A program made the translations under genes and the position numbers. Of a stretch of DNA of 59,071 nt, positions 6,916-16,069 are shown in pieces. Each line of letters begins with the position of its first letter. Position 1 is the first letter of the stretch. Origin of the DNA: VFBF01 sp033764865 (GTDB taxonomy: Bacteria > Pseudomonadota > Alphaproteobacteria > Caulobacterales > Aquidulcibacteraceae); assembly GCA_033764865.1 (NCBI GenBank), contig JANRIM010000074.1:1-59071 (forward strand), in the 5' to 3' direction. Below the pieces are notes generated by a model. That model searched no databases and was not told where the DNA came from. It saw nothing but the letters and a program-made list of their open reading frames with translations.

Positions 6916-9308
6916 AGTTCACGGTAGCCTGGCTGAAGGACCATCTGGAGACGACCGCAAGCGTCGACGAGATCGTTGCGGCGATGACCATGGCCGGCCT
7001 TGAGGTCGAGGAGGTCATCGATCCGGGCGCCAAGCTGGCCGCATTCTCCGTGGCGCGGATCGTGGAGGCCGTGCAGCATCCCAACGCCGACCGCTTGCGC
7101 GTGTGCCAGGTGGACACGAAGGACGGCCGCAAGGAAATCGTCTGCGGGGCGCCGAACGCGCGCGCGGGCCTGGTGACGATCTACGCGCCCATCGGGGCGT
7201 ACGTGCCGGGCATCGACGTCACGCTGGAGGCGCGCCCCGTGCGCGGCGTGGTGTCCAACGGCATGCTGTGCTCGGGCGCGGAGCTCGAAGTGGACGACGA
7301 CGGCGACGGCATCCTCGAGCTTGATCTTAACCTCGCCGTGGGAACGCCGGCGGCGGTGGCGCTGGGCGTGTCCGACGCGGTGATCGACTTCGAGGTGACG
7401 CCCAACCGGCCTGACTGGCTGGGCGTGGTCGGCATCGCGCGCGACCTCGCGGCGGCGGGCGTTGGCAAGTTCATCACCCGCCCCGTGACGCCCGCGCCGG
7501 CGCGGATCGTGTCGGCCGTGCGCGTACGGACGGAGGATGAGAGCGCGTGCCCGGTATTCGCGGCCCGCCTTGTGCGCGGCGTGCGCAATGGCCCCTCTCC
7601 GCCCTGGTTGCAGCAGCGCTTGAAGGCCATCGGCGTCAAGCCGCGCAGCGCCCTGGTCGACATCACCAACTTCCTCACCGTCGATCGCGCGCGCCCGCTG
7701 CACGTCTATGACGCGGCCAAGCTCAAGGGCGTCGTGCGCGCCCGCCTCGGGCGGGCCGGGGAGAAGTTCGCAGCGCTCGACGGCAAGACCTACGAGATCA
7801 CGCCCGAGATGTGCGTCATCGCCGATGACACCGGCGTCCTGGGGCTTGGCGGCGTCATCGGCGGCGAGAGCACGGGCGTCTCCGAACACACGACCGACGT
7901 GCTGATCGAGAGCGCGTTGTTCGATCCGCTGCGCATCTTCCAGACCGGGCGCGCCACTGGCCTCAATACCGACGCCCGCTACCGGTTCGAACGCGGCGTC
8001 GATCCGGGCTTCGTCGTCCCGGGGCTCGACCTCGCGACCCGTATGGTGCTGGAGCTGTGCGGGGGGCTTGCGTCGGAGGAGATGGTGGCCGGCACGTTTC
8101 CCGCGCCGCCCGCGCCCGTCATCTTCGATCTGGACCGCGTCCGCACGCTCGCCGGCCTCGACGTGAAGCCCCCACGGGTGCGCGCGATCCTGAAGTCGCT
8201 CGGCTTCGAGACGGAGGCGCACGAAGGCTCGTTCGCCAAGCGCATCATCATCCAGCCGCCCAGCTGGCGGCGCGACGTGGACGGCCGCGCCGACATCGTG
8301 GAGGAAGTCGCGCGCATCGAGGGCTACGACAAGCTGCCCGCCAACGATCCGCCGCGCGCCCGGGGCTACCGCGCGCCCGCCGCCAGCGTTGGCGAAAGCC
8401 GCCAGCGCATGGCGCGCCGCGCGCTGGCCGGGGCCGGCTATCTGGAATGCGTGACCTGGAGCTTCTGCGAGAAGAAGCACGCCGCGCTGTTCGGCGGCGG
8501 CGCGGACGCGCTGCTGCTGGCCAATCCCATCGCGTCCGATCTCGATTGCATGCGGCCGTCGGCGTTGCCGAACTTGCTGCGCGCCGCGCAGCGCAATCTC
8601 GATCGCGGCCACGGCGACGCGCAGCTGTTCGAGGCCGGGCCCGCGTGGTCGGGGGACGGTGACGGCGGGCAGGCGCGCACGGTGGCCGCGGTGCGCCAGC
8701 CCCGCCCGCAACGACACTGGCAGGGCGCGCCCGCACCCGATCTCTACGCCATGAAGCGCGATTGCCTCATGGTGCTCACGGCCATCGGCGCGCCGGTCTC
8801 CGCGCTGCTCGCAGGCGCCGCCGCCGCGCCTTGGCAGCACCCGGGGCGCAGCGGCTCCCTGAAGATCGGCAATCGCGTGGTCGCCGCGTTCGGCGACGTG
8901 CACCCGCGCGTGCTGGCGGGGCTGGGCGTCGACGGGCCCGCGCTCGCGTTCGAGATCTTCGTGGACGCGCTGCCCGCGCCGCGCGCGAAACCCACGCGTG
9001 AGAAGCCGGCGCTGGAGAAGATCGACCTGATGCCGCTGACGCGCGACTTCGCGTTCGTTGTGGACGACGCGGTGCCCGCCGCCGATCTCGTGCGCGCGGC
9101 CTACGGGGCCGACAAGCAGCTGATCGAGGACGTGACGTTGTTCGACGTCTATCGCGGGCAGGGCGTGGGCGAGGGGAAGAAGTCCCTCGCCATCGAGGTG
9201 CGCCTGCAGCCGCGCGAGAAGACGCTGGCGGATGCGGAGATCGAGGCCGTGAGCCAGAAGATCGTGGCGAGCGTCGCGAAGGCGACGGGCGGGGTGCTGC
9301 GGGGCTAA
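6912..9308 (+). CDS. pheT: phenylalanine-tRNA ligase beta subunit
   Basis: A 798-residue partner of PheS. In order it has an EMAP-II-like tRNA-binding domain (about 40-150, with H-P-N-A-D-R-L-R-V-C and V-S-N-G-M-L-C-S), the B3/B4 editing domain (about 215-390), the B5 domain, the catalytic-like core and a C-terminal ferredoxin-fold anticodon-binding domain (about 705-798, P-L-T-R-D-F-A-F-V to the end). Full length for the family. The start MKFTVAWLKDHL at 6912 overlaps the preceding stop by four bases. Its TAA overlaps the stop of the convergent dehydratase gene. Confidence 0.96.
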   Translation: MKFTVAWLKDHLETTASVDEIVAAMTMAGLEVEEVIDPGAKLAAFSVARIVEAVQHPNADRLRVCQVDTKDGRKEIVCGAPNARAGLVTIYAPIGAYVPGIDVTLEARPVRGVVSNGMLCSGAELEVDDDGDGILELDLNLAVGTPAAVALGVSDAVIDFEVTPNRPDWLGVVGIARDLAAAGVGKFITRPVTPAPARIVSAVRVRTEDESACPVFAARLVRGVRNGPSPPWLQQRLKAIGVKPRSALVDITNFLTVDRARPLHVYDAAKLKGVVRARLGRAGEKFAALDGKTYEITPEMCVIADDTGVLGLGGVIGGESTGVSEHTTDVLIESALFDPLRIFQTGRATGLNTDARYRFERGVDPGFVVPGLDLATRMVLELCGGLASEEMVAGTFPAPPAPVIFDLDRVRTLAGLDVKPPRVRAILKSLGFETEAHEGSFAKRIIIQPPSWRRDVDGRADIVEEVARIEGYDKLPANDPPRARGYRAPAASVGESRQRMARRALAGAGYLECVTWSFCEKKHAALFGGGADALLLANPIASDLDCMRPSALPNLLRAAQRNLDRGHGDAQLFEAGPAWSGDGDGGQARTVAAVRQPRPQRHWQGAPAPDLYAMKRDCLMVLTAIGAPVSALLAGAAAAPWQHPGRSGSLKIGNRVVAAFGDVHPRVLAGLGVDGPALAFEIFVDALPAPRAKPTREKPALEKIDLMPLTRDFAFVVDDAVPAADLVRAAYGADKQLIEDVTLFDVYRGQGVGEGKKSLAIEVRLQPREKTLADAEIEAVSQKIVASVAKATGGVLRG

Positions 9309-10249
9309 CCCGCCAGCACGCGCGCAGCCACGCTCCGGTCGACGTTTGCGCCGCACAGGATAACGCCCGTCTTGCCCTGGCCTTTCTCCTTCAGCGCAGC
9401 GGCAAGGGAGGCCGCGCCCGCGCCTTCGGCCATGTTGTGCGTGTCCTCGTGGAGGATGCGCATGGCGTCGGCGATCTCCTCGTCGGTGACGGCCACGATG
9501 CGCGCCGCGCCCTTCTGGATCGCGGCGAAGGCGTCCGGGTTCGGCACCCGCACGGCGAGGCCGTCGGCGAAGGTGTCGGCGCTGGCGGTCTCGATGATGC
9601 GGTCGGCCATGAAGGAGCGCAGGTAGGCGTCGGCGCGGTCGCTCACCACGCCCACCACCTTCGTCGGCAGGCCGAACAGGTCGCGCACCGCCATCACCGC
9701 GCAGATGCCGGAGCCGAGGCCGATCGGCACGTACACGGTCTCGATGTCGGGATGGGCGCCAAACAGCTCCACTGCGTAGGTCGCCACGCCGGCCACCAGA
9801 TCAGGATGGAAGGACGGCGCAAACAGCAGGCCGCGCGTCTCGCTCAGCATCTGCGCGTGCTCGCGCGCCTCGTCGAAGTCGCGCCCATGCTCCAGGAGGT
9901 CGGCCCCGAAGGCGCGCATCGCCGCGTTCTTCTCGCGTGAATTCCCGTGCGGCACGACGACGGTGATCGGCATGCCCACGCGCGCGGCGGCGAAGGCGAG
10001 GCTCTGGCCATGATTGCCGCGCGTGGCGGTGACGAGACCGGGGCACTGCGGCATGCGCTCGCGCAGGCGCGACAGGAACACAAGGCCGCCCCGCACCTTG
10101 AAGGCGCCCGTGGGGCAGTGGTTCTCATGCTTGACGACGATGCCGCGCCCCGCCCGCTGCGACAGCAGCGGCCACAGATACGCCGGCGTCGGCCCGAACA
10201 CGCTGCGCACGATGCTCCACGCGGTGTCGAGGTCGGCGCGGCCGATCAT
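9305..10249 (-). CDS. PLP-dependent threonine/serine dehydratase-like enzyme
   Basis: 314 residues of the fold-type II PLP family. Lys51 in HCPTGAFKVRGG is the Schiff-base lysine and T-A-T-R-G-N-H-G-Q-S the substrate loop. The phosphate-binding loop reads G-L-G-S-G instead of the G-G-G-G-L-I/A common in biosynthetic IlvA, and the ACT domain is absent, so this is a catabolic-type or specialised dehydratase (threonine, serine or a hydroxy-amino acid). It is last in an operon with the 129-residue protein, overlapping it by ATGA. Its stop codon overlaps that of convergent pheT. The exact substrate cannot be read from sequence. Confidence 0.8.
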   Translation of the reverse strand: MIGRADLDTAWSIVRSVFGPTPAYLWPLLSQRAGRGIVVKHENHCPTGAFKVRGGLVFLSRLRERMPQCPGLVTATRGNHGQSLAFAAARVGMPITVVVPHGNSREKNAAMRAFGADLLEHGRDFDEAREHAQMLSETRGLLFAPSFHPDLVAGVATYAVELFGAHPDIETVYVPIGLGSGICAVMAVRDLFGLPTKVVGVVSDRADAYLRSFMADRIIETASADTFADGLAVRVPNPDAFAAIQKGAARIVAVTDEEIADAMRILHEDTHNMAEGAGAASLAAALKEKGQGKTGVILCGANVDRSVAARVLAG

Positions 10250-10635
10250 CGTTCTCCCTCATCGGGATCCTGGGCGGCGGGCCTGGCCCACGGCGGCGGC
10301 TTGCGTTTGAAGCTGGAGCGTGGGCGGCGGTCGGCGCCGCCGTCCGGCGCACGCCCCTTCGCCTTGCGTTCGATCTCCTTCAGTTTCTGCGTCTGCAGCA
10401 CCGAGAGGGCGTCCTCCAGGCTGCCCTTGCCGGGATCGGTGAAGGCCGAGCCATAGGTGTCGAGCCGCTTCTCCACTTCGGTCAGGAACTCCTTCTCCCA
10501 GCCGCTGAACGCGGGGTCGCTGAAGCCTGGTTCGGCGGCGTCCGGGGCCGTCTCAGCCACGGGCGAGCGCGCCGCCAGCCGGCGCACGCGGGCCAGCGCC
10601 TTGCGTGTGCGTTTGGGATCGACCGCGCGGGGCAT
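10246..10635 (-). CDS. uncharacterised basic protein downstream of gapR
   Basis: 129 residues with basic ends and an acidic central helix region (S-G-W-E-K-E-F-L-T-E-V-E-K-R-L). The C-terminal third is Lys/Arg/Pro-rich and looks disordered. No signal peptide or membrane helix. It starts 14 nt after gapR and overlaps the dehydratase start by four bases, so the three are probably one transcript. I do not recognise the family. The charge pattern would fit a nucleic-acid-associated protein, which is inference only. Confidence 0.65.
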   Translation of the reverse strand: MPRAVDPKRTRKALARVRRLAARSPVAETAPDAAEPGFSDPAFSGWEKEFLTEVEKRLDTYGSAFTDPGKGSLEDALSVLQTQKLKEIERKAKGRAPDGGADRRPRSSFKRKPPPWARPAAQDPDEGER

Positions 10636-10649
10636 CAGCCCCGCTGTTA

Positions 10650-10940
10650 TCAGATTTCGCCCATCGCCGCGAGGTAGAGGTCAAGGATCTGCTCCTGCTC
10701 GGCCCGCTCTGCGCGGTCCTGCTTTCGCAGCGCCACCACCTTGCGCATGACCTTGGTGTCGAACCCGGTGGACTTCGCCTCCCCGTAGACTTCCTTGATG
10801 TCGGCGGCGACGGTCGCCTTTTCCTCTTCGAGCTTCTCGATGCGCGCGATGAGCTGGCGCAGCCTCTCCTGCGCGCTCTGCGTCAGCGATTGCGGCGCCA
10901 CTTCCTCGTGCGCGATGAATGCGCCTGCGTCGTCCGGCAT
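10650..10940 (-). CDS. gapR: GapR-type nucleoid-associated protein (DUF2312)
   Basis: A 96-residue protein with the full DUF2312 signature: a helical dimer region (L-R-Q-L-I-A-R-I-E-K-L-E-E-E-K), then D-I-K-E-V-Y-G-E-A-K-S-T-G-F-D, then V-M-R-K-V-V-A-L-R-K-Q-D-R-A-E-R and the terminal I-L-D-L-Y-L-A-A-M-G. In Caulobacter, GapR binds overtwisted AT-rich DNA ahead of replication and transcription complexes and is essential. The family is almost confined to alphaproteobacteria, which is the best lineage marker in this window. A 120-bp gap separates it from the upstream TPR lipoprotein gene and may hold its promoter. Confidence 0.93.
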   Translation of the reverse strand: MPDDAGAFIAHEEVAPQSLTQSAQERLRQLIARIEKLEEEKATVAADIKEVYGEAKSTGFDTKVMRKVVALRKQDRAERAEQEQILDLYLAAMGEI

Positions 10941-11060
10941 GGGAACCCCGTGGTGATTTGTTTCGGGGTCGAGACTTAGTGCGATTCGGAGGTGCGGGAT
11001 GGGGCCGAGGGCGCATAACGGCGGTGCATAACTCGGGGCGCGACCCCGGCGCGGCGGCGG

Positions 11061-11642
11061 CTACAGATCCTGCCCTTCGATCTTCGGCTCCAGCCGGGCG
11101 ACGCCCTGCTTGGCGGCGTCGAGGAAGGGGTGGATCTCCAGCGCGCGGCGGTAGGCCTCCAGCGCGGCTTTCTCCTGGCCCATGTCCTCGTAGATCATGC
11201 CGAGGCCGGCGAGCGCGCCGAAGTGGCGCGGTTCGCGCTTCAGCGTTTCTTCGATGTCGGCGATGGCGCCGCCGCGGTCGTCGGCGTCGTAGCGGAGGAT
11301 CGAGCGGCGGTACCAGCCGCCCGCGTAGCTGGGCGCGAGCTCGGTGGCCTGGTTCACGAAGCGCAGCGCCAGGGGCTTGTCGCCGGCGGCCTCTGCGGCG
11401 TCCGCCCGTTCGATCAGGATGTCGACGGTGGCGCTGCCGGATTGTCCCCACGTCTGCCAGATCTGCTGCTCGAGGCGGCCGGCCTCGGCGGCCGTCGGCG
11501 CGGCGAGCAGGCCGGTGAACAGCTCGTCGAGCGCGGGATCGCTGGCCACGGGGACGGGCTCCGGCGCAGGGCTGCACGCCGTCAGGGGCGCGGCGGCAAG
11601 GGCGCCGGCGGCCAGCGCGAGGGCGATGAATGTGCGGCGCAT
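11061..11642 (-). CDS. TPR-repeat lipoprotein
   Basis: 193 residues with a lipoprotein signal peptide (MRRTFIALALAAGALAAAPLTAC, lipobox L-T-A-C), so lipid-anchored in the envelope. Two or three tetratricopeptide repeats follow, clearest at A-L-R-F-V-N-Q-A-T-E-L-A-P-S-Y-A and A-L-E-A-Y-R-R-A-L-E-I-H-P. TPR proteins of this kind scaffold other envelope proteins; the partner is unknown. It lies 21 nt downstream of the HAD gene on the same strand. Confidence 0.8.
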   Translation of the reverse strand: MRRTFIALALAAGALAAAPLTACSPAPEPVPVASDPALDELFTGLLAAPTAAEAGRLEQQIWQTWGQSGSATVDILIERADAAEAAGDKPLALRFVNQATELAPSYAGGWYRRSILRYDADDRGGAIADIEETLKREPRHFGALAGLGMIYEDMGQEKAALEAYRRALEIHPFLDAAKQGVARLEPKIEGQDL

Positions 11643-11663
11643 GGCGTGTCCCGTCGCCGAGCT

Positions 11664-12290
11664 TTACGTCAAAAATCCGGTGGCGCGGAGCGCGTTCGCC
11701 AGATCGGCGGGGCCCGTCTCAGGCCCGGTGAACAGGTGGGCGGTGATGCCCAGCGCGCGGGCGGCGTCCACGTTGCGGGGGCTGTCGTCGACGAAGAACA
11801 CGTCGCCCGGCTCCGCCTCCAGGTGCGCCAGCGCCAGCCGGTAGGACCGCGCCCCAGGCTTTGCGGCCTTGGCGAACCCGGAGACCAGGATGGTGTCCAG
11901 CGCGGCCCACCGGGAGAAACCGGCAAAGCAGGTCCAGGCCTGGTCGGCGGGCATGTTGGTCAACACCCCCACCGTGCGCCCCTGCGCCTTCAGCGCGTCG
12001 ATGAGGGCCACCGCTCCGTCGATCTCGCCATCAATCATCTCGCCGAAGCGGGCGCTCCAGGCGTGGATATGGTCGGCGTAGCGGGGGTGGGCGGCGGCCA
12101 GCTCGGCCGTGGTGACGGCCATCGGCTCCCCGGAATCGTGGCGCAGGTGCCAGTCCATGGTGCACACGTGCTCCAGGAACCAGTCCATCTCGGCCGGGTC
12201 GTCGAACAGTTTGCGGTAGAGGTTCCGCGGATCCCAGCGGACCAGCACGTTGCCATAGTCGAACAGGACGGCCTTCTGCCCGGCCGTCAT
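11664..12290 (-). CDS. HAD-superfamily hydrolase (YihX-like)
   Basis: 208 residues. Motif I is VLFDYGNVLV with the nucleophile Asp11; the usual second Asp is Gly, as in YihX-type FDLGNV proteins. Motif II is V-L-T-N-M, motif III is a Lys in the S-G-F-A-K-A-A-K-P-G region, and motif IV is F-F-V-D-D-S-P-R-N-V-D-A-A, followed by G-I-T-A-H-L-F. The probable activity is phosphatase on a small metabolite. It begins five bases after the rpmJ stop, so it is likely co-transcribed with it. Confidence 0.85.
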   Translation of the reverse strand: MTAGQKAVLFDYGNVLVRWDPRNLYRKLFDDPAEMDWFLEHVCTMDWHLRHDSGEPMAVTTAELAAAHPRYADHIHAWSARFGEMIDGEIDGAVALIDALKAQGRTVGVLTNMPADQAWTCFAGFSRWAALDTILVSGFAKAAKPGARSYRLALAHLEAEPGDVFFVDDSPRNVDAARALGITAHLFTGPETGPADLANALRATGFLT

Positions 12291-12295
12291 GCGCC

Positions 12296-12421
12296 TCAGC
12301 CCTGCTTGGCCTTGTAGCGCGGGTCGACCTTGTTGATCACGTAGACCACGCCCTTGCGACGCACGATCTTGCAGGCGCGGTGACGCGCCTTGAGCGACTT
12401 GAGGGACGAACGGACTTTCAT
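12296..12421 (-). CDS. rpmJ: 50S ribosomal protein L36
   Basis: A 41-residue basic protein starting MKVRSSLKSLKARHRACK and ending D-P-R-Y-K-A-K-Q-G, matching the long, zinc-ligand-poor (C-minus) form of L36: only one cysteine remains and no Cys-Cys-Cys-His set is present. An upstream in-frame extension exists but is not like L36, so ATG 12421 is the start. It leads a short operon with the HAD hydrolase and possibly the TPR lipoprotein. Confidence 0.95.
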   Translation of the reverse strand: MKVRSSLKSLKARHRACKIVRRKGVVYVINKVDPRYKAKQG

Positions 12422-12562
12422 GGCGCTGCCGGGAGGTCTTGGAACGGGAACGCGGCTTCTATGGGGTGAGGCTGGCGGCGTCAAGCGTAACAGGGCCCCC
12501 GCAACTCTTCGTTGACGCGCGCCGTCATAGCTTTGCCTTCAGAATCAACCAGAAGTGCCGGC

Positions 12563-14071
12563 ATGACGCGTTCGATCCCCCTAGTCGCGGCGCTGGCGGC
12601 GCTTCTCGCCGCCGGTGCGCTCCCCGAAGCCCGGGCCCAGCAGGCCTTCACGTTCGCCGCCTCGGGCGATCCCGCGTTCGACGCCTGGCGGGACGGGTTC
12701 GCCCAGCGGGCGGTGGCGGCGGGGCGCAACCCGGCGGTGGTGCAGCAGCTGCTCGGCCCCCTGCGGCCGGACCCGCGCATCGTCACCCAGGACCAGAACC
12801 AGGCCGAGTTCGTCCGCCCGGTGTGGGACTACATCACCCGCGCCGTCACGCCGCAGCGCATCGCGGAGGGCGTCGCCCGCCGGCAGGCCAACGCCCAGCT
12901 CTTCACCGACATCGAGCGCCGCTTCGGCGTCGACGCCGACATCATCGCCGGCATCTGGGCGGTGGAGACCAACTACGGCGCCTTTCCGCTGCCCCATGAC
13001 GCGCCCCAGGCGCTGGCGACCCTCGCCGCCGACGGGCGCCGCCGCGGCCAGTTCGAGGGCTACCTGCTGGCCCTCATCGAGATGGTGGAGAAGGGCTACG
13101 TGGGCCCCAACGAGATGAAGAGCTCCTGGGCCGGCGCCCTCGGCCAGCCCCAGTTCATGCCCGACATCTACCTCACCACCGCCGTCGACTGGGACGGCGA
13201 CGGCAAGCGCGACATCTGGAACAACACCGGCGACACGCTGGCGTCGATCGCCAACTACCTCGCCGCCCGCGGCTGGCGCCGCAACGAGCCGGTGTACGAC
13301 GAGGTCTACCTGCCGCAGGATTTCGATTACGCCCTGGCGGACGGCACCGCCCGGCCGGTGTCGCAGTGGGTGACGCTGGGCGCGCGGTCCACCAGCGGTT
13401 TTCCCTACATGGCGCCGGTGATGGCGATGAACGCCCAGCTGTTCCTGCCCGCCGGGGCGCAGGGGCCGGCGCTGCTGCTGTTTCCCAACTTCGGCGTGAT
13501 CCGCAGCTACAACCCGTCGGACCGCTACGCGCTCACCGTCAGCCTCCTGGCGCGCGGGTACGAGGGCGGCGCCGGGCTGGTGAAACCCTGGCCGGTGGAG
13601 ATCGGATCGCTCTCGCGCGACCAGCTGCTGGAGCTTCAGACGGCGCTCAACAAGCTGGGCTTCAACGCCGGGACGCCGGACGGCATGTTCGGCGCCGCCA
13701 CGCGGCGCGCGGTGCGCCAGTTCCAGCAGTCGGTCAGCCTGCCGGCGGATGGCTATCCCACGCCCGCGCTGCTCGACCGCGTGAAGGGCCGCACCGGCGC
13801 CATCGACAAGGCCGCCGCCCAGAACAGTTCGCCCTCCCTGCGCACCGAGGCGGGCATCCGCTCGCTCCAGCAGGCGCTGATCCGGCTCGGGCGGCTCAAG
13901 GGCCGGGCCGACGGCGACGTGGGCCCCGCCACCCGCCGCGCCATCGAGGCGTTCGAGCGCGGCCTCGACCTAGAGCCCACGGGCCGGGCCACGCAGTTCA
14001 TCCTCGACGAGGCGCGCAAGGCCGCTAGCCAGGTTCCTGCCCCCCGGACGACGAAGAAACGCCGACGCTAG
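12563..14071 (+). CDS. lytic murein transglycosylase (MltB family) with two peptidoglycan-binding domains
   Basis: 502 residues. The signal peptide is residues 1-25 (hydrophobic L-V-A-A-L-A-A-L-L-A-A-G-A-L, then A-R-A), with no lipobox, so the enzyme is soluble and periplasmic. The SLT_2 domain spans about 30-345 with catalytic Glu135 in GIWAVETNYGAFP and the typical S-W-A-G-A-L-G-Q-P-Q-F-M-P. Two PG_binding_1 modules follow, about 350-408 and 428-488, each with Q-x-x-L-x-x-L-G and T-R-R-A-V/I. It cleaves glycan strands to 1,6-anhydro ends for wall remodelling. The last 47 bp overlap the 3' end of the convergent MFS gene. Confidence 0.92.
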   Translation: MTRSIPLVAALAALLAAGALPEARAQQAFTFAASGDPAFDAWRDGFAQRAVAAGRNPAVVQQLLGPLRPDPRIVTQDQNQAEFVRPVWDYITRAVTPQRIAEGVARRQANAQLFTDIERRFGVDADIIAGIWAVETNYGAFPLPHDAPQALATLAADGRRRGQFEGYLLALIEMVEKGYVGPNEMKSSWAGALGQPQFMPDIYLTTAVDWDGDGKRDIWNNTGDTLASIANYLAARGWRRNEPVYDEVYLPQDFDYALADGTARPVSQWVTLGARSTSGFPYMAPVMAMNAQLFLPAGAQGPALLLFPNFGVIRSYNPSDRYALTVSLLARGYEGGAGLVKPWPVEIGSLSRDQLLELQTALNKLGFNAGTPDGMFGAATRRAVRQFQQSVSLPADGYPTPALLDRVKGRTGAIDKAAAQNSSPSLRTEAGIRSLQQALIRLGRLKGRADGDVGPATRRAIEAFERGLDLEPTGRATQFILDEARKAASQVPAPRTTKKRRR

Positions 14072-15293
14072 ACCGGATGCGCCGGCTGATGACGGCGAAG
14101 AAGCCCATGGTCAGCAGGATGGCCACGGCCAGCCATAGCGGCGCGTGGATGCCGGCCACGTCATAGAGCGTGCCCCCCGCCAGCGGCGAGATCACGAACC
14201 CCGCGCCCGCCACCGCCGTGACGAGGCCGGCGAGGTTGCCCTGCTCCTCCGGCTTCACCGCCAGTGACGCGCCGCTGGAGAAGCCCGGCCTGGCAAGCCC
14301 GAAGCCGATGCCCTGCAGCAGCTGCGCGAGCAGGAGCATGTTCAGGGACCCCGCCGCGATCTGCGCCAGCACGCCCAGCGCGATGATCGCCGCGCCCAGC
14401 ACCATCAGGCTGCGCCCGTTCAGCCGCAGCACCCGCAGCAACCCCATCTGGGTGCCGAGCAACGCCAGCGCCCCCACCATGAGGCCGCTGGAGGCGTAGG
14501 CGATGGTGGTGGCTTCGTCGAGGCGCAGCCGGTCCATGGTGTAGAAGGTGAAGGTCTGCTGCAGCATGCCGGTGACCACCGAGAGCCCAAGCCCGTAGAG
14601 CAGGTGGCCCGACACCCGCCGGTCGATGGCGAGCGTCCAGCTGCGCTCCCGCGGGCCATCGAGGTCGAGCTGCGGCTCCCGCGATTCCGGCAGGAAGCGC
14701 GTCACCGACCAGGCCGCCACGGCGGCCAGCGCCGCGACCAGGAACATCGGCACGATGGGCCCGGTCAGCGACGCCATCGCGCCCGCCACCGCCGGCCCCA
14801 GCGCCGCTCCCAGCGCGAACGCCGACCCCAGCGCCGCGATCTCCTCGATGCGTTCGTCGCGGGAGGTGCGGTCGGCGATGTAGGCCTGCGCCGCCGGGCT
14901 GGAGGCGGAGCCCACGGCCCCGAAGATCGCCCGCGTCAGCAACAGGCCGATGAAGATCACGGTCGGCCCGATCCAGCCGGCGAGGCCGATGACGCACACG
15001 ACGGCGAACGCCGCCATGGACACCGCGTACGCCGCAAACCCGATGGCGATCACGGGCTTGCGTCCGCGCCGGTCGCTCTCGCGGCCCCAGTAGGAGCTGG
15101 CGAACACCCAGATCAGCGCCGAGAGGGAGAAGATCCAGCCCACCGAGGAGACCGGCAGGTCCAGCCGGCGCGCCAGCGGCGGCAAGAGCGCCAGCAGCAT
15201 CGTGTTGCCGAAGCCCACCACCAGCGTGCAGCAGAACAGCAGGATGAAACTGCGCCGCCGGTCGTCGGCGACCGGCGCGTCGGGTTCGGCCAT
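14025..15293 (-). CDS. major facilitator superfamily transporter
   Basis: 422 residues with about 12 hydrophobic segments. The signature loop between helices 2 and 3 reads SYWGRESDRRGRKPVI, close to the family G-x-x-x-D-R-x-G-R-R-K. The N-half/C-half duplication resembles multidrug and tetracycline-type antiporters (DHA1). The ATG at 15293 has GGAGGGGG upstream; an in-frame ATG 63 nt earlier lacks one. Substrate unknown. It is convergent with, and overlaps, the transglycosylase gene. Confidence 0.87.
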   Translation of the reverse strand: MAEPDAPVADDRRRSFILLFCCTLVVGFGNTMLLALLPPLARRLDLPVSSVGWIFSLSALIWVFASSYWGRESDRRGRKPVIAIGFAAYAVSMAAFAVVCVIGLAGWIGPTVIFIGLLLTRAIFGAVGSASSPAAQAYIADRTSRDERIEEIAALGSAFALGAALGPAVAGAMASLTGPIVPMFLVAALAAVAAWSVTRFLPESREPQLDLDGPRERSWTLAIDRRVSGHLLYGLGLSVVTGMLQQTFTFYTMDRLRLDEATTIAYASSGLMVGALALLGTQMGLLRVLRLNGRSLMVLGAAIIALGVLAQIAAGSLNMLLLAQLLQGIGFGLARPGFSSGASLAVKPEEQGNLAGLVTAVAGAGFVISPLAGGTLYDVAGIHAPLWLAVAILLTMGFFAVISRRIRSSVGVSSSSGGQEPG

Positions 15294-15422
15294 CGGGTTG
15301 CCCCCTCCAGGCTCCACGAAGCACACCCGCCAAGCGGACTTCAACCCTGCGGGCATGCCTCGCCGTTCCCCTTTGTCCAGGGGAGTGGGTGAGGACTGGC
15401 GCTGCGCGGCAGGCCGCGCGCG

Positions 15423-15953
15423 TTACGAGCTGTCCTGCGCCGTCACGGGCGGCGCGCAGAGGGCGGCGCACACGGTCGCGACCGCACGCGCCAGCACGGG
15501 CGCCTTGGCTTTCGATCCGGCGAGCCGCCGGGCCAGCGCCGCCACATGGCGATCCATCGTCTCGATGACGGCCTTCAGCCGCGCGTAGCGTTCGCGCAGC
15601 GTGCGCCCGCCGATGCGGATCGCGCGCACGAAGCCGCGAAAGTCCGAACCGCGATGCGGCTGCACGCGGAAGCCCGGCGGCGCCGTCCAGCGCTCCTGCG
15701 CGCCGGCGGCGCTGACGGGGAGAGGGCGCACGCGCGCGCGCCGCACGGCGTGCAGCACCAGGATCATCAGCGTCGTCCGTCGCGCCTCGTAAAACTCGGC
15801 CAGCAGCTCGGCGCGCACGGCCTTCGGCAAGCGCACGCCGCTCCACTCGCACAGCCACAGGATCGTCGCGCACAGCCACACCTGCATCTGCAAAAGCAGA
15901 TGGTTGAGGCGATGAAGGTCGGGGGCGGCGCGTGCGTTCATGGGCCCCAGCAT
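15423..15953 (-). CDS. uncharacterised protein
   Basis: 176 residues, or 172 if translation starts at the second ATG (15941); both starts have poor Shine-Dalgarno spacing. The N-terminal part has a moderately hydrophobic stretch (L-L-L-Q-M-Q-V-W-L-C-A-T-I-L-W-L-C-E-W) that may be membrane-associated, followed by an Arg-rich region with a helical repeat pattern (R-T-L-R-E-R-Y-A-R-L-K-A-V-I-E-T-M). A hydrophobic Ala/Val-rich end follows. I do not recognise a family. It stands alone between a transporter and a palindromic element. Confidence 0.5.
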   Translation of the reverse strand: MLGPMNARAAPDLHRLNHLLLQMQVWLCATILWLCEWSGVRLPKAVRAELLAEFYEARRTTLMILVLHAVRRARVRPLPVSAAGAQERWTAPPGFRVQPHRGSDFRGFVRAIRIGGRTLRERYARLKAVIETMDRHVAALARRLAGSKAKAPVLARAVATVCAALCAPPVTAQDSS

Positions 15954-16069
15954 ACCCCCGTTTCAGCCCCCGGGGATTGGCGCGGCGTTTTCCGCGCTGC
16001 GCGCCGTGGCGGGCATCACACGCGGTGTGGGAGAGCGCGGCGTGGCCGCAAACGCGGTGGTGCGTGTGA

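Noticed and set aside
6840..9356. 838-codon antisense frame opposite pheT
   Set aside because: High-GC third positions leave few stops on the other strand; the product is Arg/His/Ala-rich with no domain, and PheT is unmistakable.
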